From contig JAEYBE010000039.1 of NCBI GenBank assembly GCA_023404495.1, forward strand, positions 1-22,081: a stretch of DNA of 22,081 nucleotides, read 5' to 3'. The position numbers and the translations under genes are program-made. Positions 8,625-15,012 of the stretch are shown here, in pieces. The first letter of the stretch is position 1; each line of letters opens with the position of its first letter. A model generated the notes under the pieces. That model saw only the letters and a program-made list of their open reading frames with translations. It did no database searches and had not been told where the DNA came from. The stretch is from Actinomycetes bacterium (GTDB lineage: Bacteria > Actinomycetota > Thermoleophilia > Solirubrobacterales > JACPNS01).

Positions 8625-9824
8625 ATGGCCTACAACTACCAAGACTTTCTCAGCAAGATCAAGGAACAGATCCCCGAGGTCGACCCGACCGAGGTCAAGG
8701 AAATCCTCGACCAGGGCGAGGATGCCGAGGCCGTCGTGATCGACGTGCGCGAGCAGCAGGAGTGGGACGAGTCGCACATCGAAGGCGCCAAGCATGTTCC
8801 GCGCGGCTACCTCGAGCAGCGCATCGGTCGCGCGGCGCCGGACCCGAGCCAGCGCGTGATCCTCTATTGCGCGGCCGGCAACCGCAGCGCGATCGCGGCC
8901 AAGAGCCTGATTGAAGAGCTCGGCTACACCAACGTCGAGTCGATGGCCGGCGGCATCACGCTCTGGAAGCAGCGCAACTTCCCGATCACGATCCCTTTCC
9001 AGTTCAACGACGCGCAGCGCATTCGATACTCGCGCCACATGCTGCTCCCCGAGGTCGGACCGGGCGGCCAGCAGCGGCTGCTCGAGGCGAAGGTGCTCTT
9101 GCTCGGCGCCGGTGGTCTTGGCGCGCCGACAGCGCTCTATCTGGCGGCCGCAGGGGTCGGCACGATCGGAATCGTCGATGACGACGTCGTCGATGCCTCA
9201 AACCTCCAGCGCCAGGTGATCCACTCGACCGAGACGATCGGCGTTCCCAAGGTTGAGAGCGCCAAGCAGACAATCGAAAAGCTCAACCCAGACGTCGACG
9301 TCGTCACCTACAACACGCGCCTCAACGCCGACAACATCGTTGAGATCATCAAGGACTACGACATCGTCGTCGACGGCGTCGACAATTTCCCGACTCGCTA
9401 TCTGCTCAACGACGCCTCAGTGCGCCTCCAGATTCCGGTGGTCAGCGCTTCGATCCTTTCCTTCGACGGCCAGCTGACCGTCTTCAAGCCCTACGACGGC
9501 CCCTGCTACCGCTGCCTCTACCCGGTTCCGCCTCCAGCAGAGCTCGCACCGAGCTGCGGCGAGAACGGTGTGCTCGGAGTGCTGCCAGGCACGATGGGCC
9601 TCTTGCAGGCGACGGAAGTCCTGAAGCTGATTCTCGGAATCGGCGAGCCGCTGGTCGGCCGGCTGATGCTCTACGACGCACTGGCCGAGGAGTTCACGAA
9701 CCTGAAGATCCGCCGTGACCCGGAATGCCCGATCTGCTCGCGCGAGCCCGGCGAGATCAGTGACGATGAGCTTGGCGTCTTCCCTGACTACGAGGCCTTC
9801 TGCGGCGGCGTGGTCACCGGTTGA
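8625..9824 (+). CDS. Rhodanese-ThiF fusion: sulfur-carrier adenylyltransferase/sulfurtransferase (MoeZ/MoeB-like, domains in reversed order)
   Basis: A 399-residue fusion. Residues about 20-120 are a rhodanese domain with the active-site loop YCAAGNRS (Cys82). Residues about 128-375 are a ThiF/MoeB E1-like domain. It has the ATP-binding GAGGLGAP (161-168), DDDVVDASNLQRQ, a candidate catalytic Cys311 (SCGENG) and zinc pairs CYRC (294/297) and CPIC (368/371). Family enzymes adenylate the C-terminal glycine of a small carrier and transfer sulfur to make a thiocarboxylate. In mycobacterial MoeZ the rhodanese is C-terminal. Here the protein stops at the linker-like DYEAFCGG, and the rhodanese has moved to the front. 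The carrier gene follows after 20 bp, so that carrier is the likely substrate. No Shine-Dalgarno site is evident. Molybdopterin or thiamine sulfur transfer is an alternative role. Confidence 0.92.
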   Translation: MAYNYQDFLSKIKEQIPEVDPTEVKEILDQGEDAEAVVIDVREQQEWDESHIEGAKHVPRGYLEQRIGRAAPDPSQRVILYCAAGNRSAIAAKSLIEELGYTNVESMAGGITLWKQRNFPITIPFQFNDAQRIRYSRHMLLPEVGPGGQQRLLEAKVLLLGAGGLGAPTALYLAAAGVGTIGIVDDDVVDASNLQRQVIHSTETIGVPKVESAKQTIEKLNPDVDVVTYNTRLNADNIVEIIKDYDIVVDGVDNFPTRYLLNDASVRLQIPVVSASILSFDGQLTVFKPYDGPCYRCLYPVPPPAELAPSCGENGVLGVLPGTMGLLQATEVLKLILGIGEPLVGRLMLYDALAEEFTNLKIRRDPECPICSREPGEISDDELGVFPDYEAFCGGVVTG

Positions 9825-9844
9825 CGCGGTAGCATCCGCCGCCT

Positions 9845-10123
9845 ATGGCAACCGTGAAGATTCCGCCCGTCCTGCGTCCTGCGACCGACGGCGAAAAAGA
9901 GATCAGCGCATCGGGCGCGAACGTCGGCGACGTTCTGCGCAGCGTCACCGAGTCGTACCCGGACACCGAGCGCCAGCTCTTCGGGCCCGACGGCGAGCTC
10001 AACCGCTACGTCAACGTGTACCTCAACGATGAGGATGTGCGCGTGCTCGACGGCCTTGACACGGAAGTCGAGGACGCCGACACGGTGATGATCTTGCCGG
10101 CGATGGCCGGCGGCTGCGGCTAG
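9845..10123 (+). CDS. cysO: CysO-like sulfur-carrier protein (ThiS/MoaD ubiquitin fold) with C-terminal Gly-Gly-Cys-Gly
   Basis: A 92-residue beta-grasp carrier. The N-terminus TVKIPPVLRP and the block RYVNVYLNDEDVR strongly resemble mycobacterial CysO, as does the ending ILPAMAGG. CysO carries sulfur as a C-terminal thiocarboxylate to CysM. Mycobacterial CysO ends at Gly-Gly, but here the codons read GGC GGC TGC GGC TAG. So Cys91-Gly92 follow Gly89-Gly90 and must be removed before thiocarboxylation. This resembles QbsE, which loses a Cys-Phe dipeptide to a JAMM protease. It lies 20 bp after the rhodanese-ThiF gene and converges on the zinc-ribbon gene with a 10-bp gap. The tail is read directly and is unambiguous; the need for trimming is inferred. 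Confidence 0.9.
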   Translation: MATVKIPPVLRPATDGEKEISASGANVGDVLRSVTESYPDTERQLFGPDGELNRYVNVYLNDEDVRVLDGLDTEVEDADTVMILPAMAGGCG

Positions 10124-10133
10124 CGTCGCCGCC

Positions 10134-10682
10134 TCAGTTGGCGTAGGTGATCAGCAGCGCCACGGCCACCGCGACCGCGACGATCGCCAGGAGCACGCCG
10201 GTCGTGAAGAAGTGGCCTGCGCTCGGATGTTCGGAGATTGGCGAGTCCTCGATCCGCAGTAGTTCGCGAGCCGCAGACAGCGAGTTCTCGGGCACCATCA
10301 CCTCGCAGCGAAGACTGGTCTGCGCGTAGGACTGCAGGTCGGGCGAGCGCACCATGCAGGGCACGCCCTCTGCTCGCAGCATGTCGCAGAGCATCTCGGC
10401 TTCGGCTTGATTGATCGCAACCACCACGCAACGGAGGCGTCCGATGTCGCGGCTTCGGCGTTCGGTGGCGAGCCTCGGCTCGGCGACGTGGGCTGGAACG
10501 AACTCTTCACCCGGGAACGCCTCGTCAAAAAGCGACGCCCCGTCGAAAGGAACGCGGGAGCGCGTGGGCGGGTGCTCGCCGCCGGATCCGAGCAGGGGAA
10601 GATCGCAGGCAGGGCATGCGGTGTGATCGCTCGACAAGCGCGCGCCGCAGAACGGACAGGAGCTGTCAACGGGTTCCGGCAT
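10134..10682 (-). CDS. Zinc-ribbon / DUF2007 protein with C-terminal membrane anchor
   Basis: A 182-residue protein in three parts. Residues 9-26 form a zinc ribbon, CPFC-x10-CPAC. Residues about 84-143 resemble DUF2007, the 'putative prokaryotic signal transducing protein' fold, with CVVVAINQAEAEMLCDMLRAEGVP followed by EVMVPENSLSAARELL. Residues about 159-180 are a single hydrophobic segment at the very C-terminus, so it is probably tail-anchored with the rest in the cytosol. The function is unknown. It follows the mec-like gene on the same strand after 51 bp and is probably co-transcribed with it. That places it inside the CysO-type locus, where no such protein is part of the described pathway. 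Zinc binding and DUF2007 membership are pattern-based. Confidence 0.8.
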   Translation of the reverse strand: MPEPVDSSCPFCGARLSSDHTACPACDLPLLGSGGEHPPTRSRVPFDGASLFDEAFPGEEFVPAHVAEPRLATERRSRDIGRLRCVVVAINQAEAEMLCDMLRAEGVPCMVRSPDLQSYAQTSLRCEVMVPENSLSAARELLRIEDSPISEHPSAGHFFTTGVLLAIVAVAVAVALLITYAN

Positions 10683-10733
10683 CGCCCATCCACTCTACCG
10701 CCGGTCGATTGATCGTGCGCTGCGGGGCGCCCG

Positions 10734-11126
10734 TCAGTCGATCTGCAGGGCGACCTCTTCGACCTTGCGGTCGACGATCGAAAACGCCTTGACGTCCGGC
10801 TCGTCGGCGGCGAGCGAAACGATGATGTAGAGCGCGTCGGGCCAGAGCGCGAGGTTGATGTCGGTTTGCGAGGGGTAGGCCGCGCTGCGGGTGTGCGAGT
10901 GGTAGATCGCGCCGACATCCTCGTCGGCCTCGTCGATCAATTTGTAGATCCGCAGGTAGTCGCGCGAGTCGATCTCGTAGCGCAGGGGGCTCGCCGCGGC
11001 GTTGATTGCGCGATAGACGGTCTTGGCGGCGCCGTCTTTGGACGAGACCAGGCCGCAGCATTCATTTGGCACGTCCTCGCGGGCGTGGGCGACGATTTCG
11101 TCGATCTGTGACTGGGTGAATTTCAT
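10734..11126 (-). CDS. mec: Mec-like JAMM/MPN+ metalloprotease (M67) acting on the CysO-type carrier
   Basis: A 130-residue single-domain JAMM protease. The zinc and catalytic set is complete: Glu22 (PNECCGL), His76 and His78 (IYHSHT), Ser86 and Asp89 (YPSQTD), matching E...HxHx7Sx2D. The YHSHT...AYPSxTD signature closely resembles mycobacterial Mec (Rv1334), which hydrolyses the CysO-cysteine adduct to free cysteine. In this locus it may also remove the Cys-Gly tail of the carrier, as QbsD does for QbsE. It is transcribed away from the cysM-like gene from a 75-bp shared region, and it leads the zinc-ribbon/DUF2007 gene. No clear Shine-Dalgarno site precedes ATG 11126. A minus-strand TATTTT lies about 14 bases upstream as a possible -10. 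Confidence 0.93.
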   Translation of the reverse strand: MKFTQSQIDEIVAHAREDVPNECCGLVSSKDGAAKTVYRAINAAASPLRYEIDSRDYLRIYKLIDEADEDVGAIYHSHTRSAAYPSQTDINLALWPDALYIIVSLAADEPDVKAFSIVDRKVEEVALQID

Positions 11127-11201
11127 GCTGGCCGGGAAAATACCGATATAGCGATCGGATTAGTCGCCTATTGGGCGATTCTGACTATATTTGTTGAAGT
11201 A
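11127..11201. promoter_or_regulatory. Divergent mec/cysM promoter region with shared element (copy 2) and two inverted repeats
   Basis: This 75-bp spacer holds CCGAT-ATAGCG-ATCGG (11143-11158) and TCGCC-TATTG-GGCGA (11164-11178). It also holds CTATAnTTnTTGAAGTAA starting at 11185. That element runs into the cysM start and is the counterpart of 8576-8596. Its TATATT (11186-11191) would give a near-leaderless cysM transcript. The repeat at 11164-11178 covers the -35 position. CCGATATAG (11143-11151) also occurs on the minus strand at 8381-8373, upstream of the kinase gene. Confidence 0.5.
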
Positions 11202-12179
11202 ATGGAACTCGCGGGCATCAAGCAGAGAATCGGCGGCGGAGCCTATTCCGACATCGTCGAATCGATCGGCCACACGCCGCTGGTGGAGCTGAAGAAGCTT
11301 TCACCCAAGCCCGGAGTGCGCCTGTGGGCCAAGCTCGAATCGCACAATCCGACCGGCTCCGTGAAGGACCGCGTGGCCAAGTCGCTGATCGAGGATGCCG
11401 AGGCCAAGGGCGCGATCGGCCCGGGCAGCACACTGTTTGAGCCGACCTCGGGCAACACGGGCATCGCGATGGCGATGATCGCAGCCCGCAAGGGATACAA
11501 GCTCAAAGTCGTGATGCCCGACAACGTCACAGAAGAGCGCACGCAGCTGCTCTCGATGTACGGCGCGGAGATCGTCTACAGCGAAGGATCAAAGGGTTCA
11601 AACGGCGCCGTCGAGCTGGCGCTGGAGATGGCCGAGGCCAATCCCGACTACTACATGCCCTACCAGTACGGCAACCAGGCCAATCCGCTGGCTCATTACA
11701 ACGGCACCGCACCGGAGATCCATGAGGAGCTCGGCAATGTCACCGCGTTTGTCGCGGGCCTTGGCACGGGCGGCACGCTGATGGGCAACGCGCGCTACTT
11801 CAAGGAGCAGGGCACCGGCACGCAGATCGTCGCCGCCGAGCCGCTGCAGGGCGAGCTCGTGCAGGGCCTGCGCTCGCTCGACGACGGCTTCATCCCGCCG
11901 ATCATCGACCTTTCATTGATCGACCGCAAGATCATCGTCAGCAACCGCGACGCGGTCGTCTGGACGAAGAAGCTGCTCGAGGAGGAAGGCATCTTCGCCG
12001 GCGTCTCGTCTGGCGCGATCTGCTCGGTCGCCGTGCGCGCGGCCGAGAAGTTCGACGAGGGCGACGTCGTCTTCATCATCGCCGACGACGGCTGGAAGTA
12101 CCTCTCGTCGGGCGTCTACACGAAGACGATCGAAGAGCTTGAGGACGACGGCTCGCTCGAGTCGACGCTCTTCTGGTAG
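11202..12179 (+). CDS. cysM: CysM-like O-phosphoserine-dependent cysteine synthase (CysO sulfhydrylase)
   Basis: A 325-residue PLP enzyme of the cysteine synthase fold. The Schiff-base lysine is Lys55 (NPTGSVKDR). PLP phosphate loops are TSGNTG (82-87) and GLGTGGT (186-192). Two features point to CysM rather than CysK. Arg224 in GLRSLDDGF aligns with Arg220 of M. tuberculosis CysM, the residue tied to O-phosphoserine use. The C-terminal segment DGWKYLSSGVY...LFW matches the mobile C-terminus of mycobacterial CysM. It would use thiocarboxylated CysO as the sulfur donor. The start ATG overlaps the shared promoter element and has only GAAG three bases upstream. It converges on the TAP-like gene with a 7-bp gap. 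With mec and cysO close by, the pathway assignment is strong. Confidence 0.92.
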   Translation: MELAGIKQRIGGGAYSDIVESIGHTPLVELKKLSPKPGVRLWAKLESHNPTGSVKDRVAKSLIEDAEAKGAIGPGSTLFEPTSGNTGIAMAMIAARKGYKLKVVMPDNVTEERTQLLSMYGAEIVYSEGSKGSNGAVELALEMAEANPDYYMPYQYGNQANPLAHYNGTAPEIHEELGNVTAFVAGLGTGGTLMGNARYFKEQGTGTQIVAAEPLQGELVQGLRSLDDGFIPPIIDLSLIDRKIIVSNRDAVVWTKKLLEEEGIFAGVSSGAICSVAVRAAEKFDEGDVVFIIADDGWKYLSSGVYTKTIEELEDDGSLESTLFW

Positions 12180-12186
12180 CGCCGGC

Positions 12187-14322
12187 TCAGCGGCCGAGCG
12201 CTCCGACCGGCGGGCCGACCGCACGGGCGTAGTTGCGTCGCAGCGCCAGCTGGGCGCGCGTCGGCGCCGGGAAGTTGGCCATCCGCGAGCGTGGCCGGAT
12301 GCGAATGTGCGCGCTGGTGCGTCCGCGCCTGGCGTTGACGGTCAGCGAGTCGCCTGCTCGGTCGTAGGCGAGGTGTCCGGAGATCTCCACTCGATAGCCG
12401 CCGATCCGCAGGTCTGCGTCCAGGCGCGGCAGCGGCAGCAACGAAAACACGCCGCTGGTGAAGACGCCCGGCACGGCGCTGACGCCGAGCATCGTGACCT
12501 CGGTCGGATCGAGCGAGAACTCGTCCTCGAGGTCGTAATCGAGCTCCCATACTCCGCCGTAGAGGCCGGTGCCGAACTCCGCGTTGCCGATCTGGATCTG
12601 ATCGAGCGTGTCGCGGAGCGCCAGGTAACCGGCTGTCAACACCTTCAGGGCGCGACGACAGCGGGAGCCGGATATGCGACGACAGCCGCCGCGGGCGGGG
12701 ACGACGCTGGCGAGCGATTTTGCCGGGCGCGGGGCGACAGGGATCGCCGGCGAGGTGCGCTTGCACTTGCCGTCGGTGCCATTGAAGATCAAGAATCGCG
12801 TGGCGAGCGAAAGCGCGCAGCCGCTGAGGTCCGTGCCGATCGTCGAGTGGCCGACGTTGGGAATCGCAACCTGCTGCGCCAGCGAATCGCCGGCCACACC
12901 CTTCGTTGCCCACGATGTCGGTGTGCGCACGTCGAGCGCTCCGGCGAGCGCGAGCGTCGGGATCTCCGGGAGCGGGCCCTGGTCGATTGCCGGGAGGTCG
13001 GGGTCCTGTTGCCAGCCCCGGCAGGCGGCCGAGGTGGAGTTGGCGCTCACGGTGGTGCGCGGGAACGGGCGCAGGTTCGCAGCCGGGATCGCAGCTGCCG
13101 CTGCATCGATCGCCGGCTGGCGACCGGCGACAGAATCGCTGCGCTGCCACGGCGGCGCGAAGTCAGCGCAAGTGGTGGCGTAAAACATCGTGTTGGAGAA
13201 GCTGGATACGTCGATCACCTCGCGTCCGCGCAGCTTGTCTCCCTTGCGCAGCGTGCTCGGGCTGAGATTGCGCGGCTTGCGGTTTTTGGCCAGTCGCGCC
13301 GCACGCTTGGCCGCGCGCAGCGAGCTGCTCGCGGCGGTCGAGCCGGTCACGACTGCGAAGAGCCGTTGCAACTGGGCGTCATTGCCGCCAAGCGCCGAGC
13401 TCAAAGTGCCGGGGAGCTGGCTGTAGATCCAGGGATCGAGGTCGGCCGAGAAGGCGATCGCGTAGAGCGCGTCGGCGTCGATCTCGGCCAGCGAGAGCTT
13501 GCCGGTCGGCGAGACGGTGTAGGTCGGGATCGGACGTTTGAGCAGGCGCGCGGCCAGCTTCGCCGTGTTGGCGATCGGCGCGCTACCGATGCCGTTGCAG
13601 CGTTTGGCCGCGCAGATTCGCTTGAGCGATTCGCGCAGCGCCGCGAGATTGTCGATGTCGAACGCCGCCGGCATGTCGGTCGGCAGCACCGAATCCAGCA
13701 GGAGTGATTTGGTGTGGCTGGGGTGGGCCTTGGCGTAGGCCAGGGCGACCTTGGTGCCGTAGGAGACGCCGAAGAAGGTGGCATTGTCGATGCCGAGGTC
13801 GCCGCGAATTGCCTCGAGGTCCTCGACGGCTTCGGCGGTGTTGTACGCGGCGCGCGGCGCGCCAAGCGCCACGGAGCAATCGGTGAACGCGCCATCGGTG
13901 CTGGGGTCGGCGCCGTTCCACTTGAACTTGCCGAGCTCAAGTCGCGGACAGAGCAACGGCTCGGAAGTGCCCGATCCGCGCTGATCGACGGCGATTATGT
14001 CGTAGCGATTGGCGCCGGAAAAGAGCGAGTTGACCAGGCCGAGCATCGCCAATGACGATTGTCCCGGGCCGCCGGCGATCACGAACATCGTGCCCATCCG
14101 CGGGCCCTCGACCGCCGGTTGGCGGATCGCGCGCACCGTCGTCGTTCCGGTGAGCTTGCCGGTGCGGTCGAGCGGCATCGAATAGGTGCCGCATTCAAGT
14201 TGCAGGTACGCCCCCAGGCAGGTATCCCAGTTTGGGGCGGCGCTGGCCGAGGCCGGCAGCAGCGCAAGCGCCGCCGCGAGCAGTGCGACGGCGAAGGTCC
14301 CTTTCAACGTCGCGGATCGCAC
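12187..14322 (-). CDS. Secreted alpha/beta-hydrolase of the TAP (tripeptidyl aminopeptidase) family with extra C-terminal region
   Basis: A 711-residue protein. Residues 1-29 form a signal peptide (MRSATLKGTFAVALLAAALA then a SASAA cleavage site). The hydrolase domain has the oxyanion GGPGQSS (84-90), the nucleophile Ser187 in GVSYGT, Asp464 in GALDVRTP and His492 in NVGHST. The TAP C-terminal segment ends near residue 520. Usual family members are about 500 residues; here about 180 more follow. That region has Gly/Trp/Asp-rich segments and a basic tail (RGRTSAHIRIRPRSR), and I recognise no domain in it. Eight or more cysteines fit an exported protein. The start is GTG 14322, supported by the signal peptide; no Shine-Dalgarno site is seen. 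The likely role is hydrolysis of peptides or esters outside the membrane; the substrate is unknown. Confidence 0.87.
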   Translation of the reverse strand: MRSATLKGTFAVALLAAALALLPASASAAPNWDTCLGAYLQLECGTYSMPLDRTGKLTGTTTVRAIRQPAVEGPRMGTMFVIAGGPGQSSLAMLGLVNSLFSGANRYDIIAVDQRGSGTSEPLLCPRLELGKFKWNGADPSTDGAFTDCSVALGAPRAAYNTAEAVEDLEAIRGDLGIDNATFFGVSYGTKVALAYAKAHPSHTKSLLLDSVLPTDMPAAFDIDNLAALRESLKRICAAKRCNGIGSAPIANTAKLAARLLKRPIPTYTVSPTGKLSLAEIDADALYAIAFSADLDPWIYSQLPGTLSSALGGNDAQLQRLFAVVTGSTAASSSLRAAKRAARLAKNRKPRNLSPSTLRKGDKLRGREVIDVSSFSNTMFYATTCADFAPPWQRSDSVAGRQPAIDAAAAAIPAANLRPFPRTTVSANSTSAACRGWQQDPDLPAIDQGPLPEIPTLALAGALDVRTPTSWATKGVAGDSLAQQVAIPNVGHSTIGTDLSGCALSLATRFLIFNGTDGKCKRTSPAIPVAPRPAKSLASVVPARGGCRRISGSRCRRALKVLTAGYLALRDTLDQIQIGNAEFGTGLYGGVWELDYDLEDEFSLDPTEVTMLGVSAVPGVFTSGVFSLLPLPRLDADLRIGGYRVEISGHLAYDRAGDSLTVNARRGRTSAHIRIRPRSRMANFPAPTRAQLALRRNYARAVGPPVGALGR

Positions 14323-14331
14323 CGCCGTGAT

Positions 14332-14352
14332 GCTACCGCCATTTGCGGTAGC
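14332..14352. repeat. Perfect 8-bp inverted repeat just upstream of the TAP-like gene
   Basis: GCTACCGC (14332-14339) and GCGGTAGC (14345-14352) flank a 5-base loop. It lies between the stop of the DUF1802 gene (14364) and the GTG start at 14322, all on the minus strand. No T-run follows, so a classical terminator is doubtful. An operator or a transcript hairpin near the start codon are alternatives. Confidence 0.5.
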
Positions 14353-14363
14353 GACAGACCGCT

Positions 14364-14990
14364 TCAGGCGATCGCGCCGGCGCCGGATAGCCGAGAAACG
14401 ATGTCCGCGCGAATCGCCGAGAACTCATCATCTGAGACGACCGCCGTGCCCTCAAACGGAAGGTCGCGTTCGACCTCGACCCATGACTTGCACCCGAGGT
14501 ACTCGTCGCGCACTCGAACCGTCACGGGGCGCGGGATGCGGTGGGCTCTCAGCAGGAGCACGTGGAGCGGGTGGCGGGGTTTCCAATTGAAGCGCTTCGT
14601 CGCGTACTCGGGCGTCCAGACGTGGTACGGGCTCAGCGCCTCGAGCGCATCGAGGTGCGTCACTTCCCATGATGCTGCGACCTCAGCCCACGCCCGCAGA
14701 CGCACGCTCACCGGTTGGGCGACGGGTACGCCGGACTCCATCATTCGGGCGGTCGGCGCGGGCGGATTCCAGACGCCGTCCTCGAGTGCCCGCTTGAGCT
14801 CGGGGACATGCGATTCGCGCACTAAGCCGGCCTGCTGGTGGTCGAACGTCGGGTAGAGGAAGAAGCGGCTGCCGAGCACTTCGAAGTGGCGGTTCTCCTC
14901 GCGGATCCCGCCCTTGCGCAGCGTGACGAGTTGCTCGCCCTCGGCCAGCGCGCGCACTGTCACGGCCCATTCTTTTAGTGCGATCGGCAT
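14364..14990 (-). CDS. DUF1802 family protein
   Basis: A 208-residue soluble protein. The opening ALKEWAVTVRALAEGEQLVTLRKGGI and the following FEVLGSRFFLYPTFDHQQ are the characteristic start of DUF1802. The function is not known. The N-terminal basic/aromatic pattern and the WTPEYATKRFNWKPRHPL segment (about 125-142) suggest a compact alpha/beta domain, possibly nucleic-acid related, but that is speculation. It follows hyuB on the same strand after 22 bp and precedes the TAP-like gene, so co-transcription with hyuAB is possible. ATG 14990 has no obvious Shine-Dalgarno site. Confidence 0.8.
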   Translation of the reverse strand: MPIALKEWAVTVRALAEGEQLVTLRKGGIREENRHFEVLGSRFFLYPTFDHQQAGLVRESHVPELKRALEDGVWNPPAPTARMMESGVPVAQPVSVRLRAWAEVAASWEVTHLDALEALSPYHVWTPEYATKRFNWKPRHPLHVLLLRAHRIPRPVTVRVRDEYLGCKSWVEVERDLPFEGTAVVSDDEFSAIRADIVSRLSGAGAIA

Positions 14991-15012
14991 CGAGCACCGA
15001 TCTTACATTCGC

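Noticed and set aside
12139..13707. Plus-strand open frame of 522 codons, Arg/Ala/Gly-rich.
   Set aside because: It is antisense to the TAP-like hydrolase, overlaps the cysM end and has the composition of a shadow frame.
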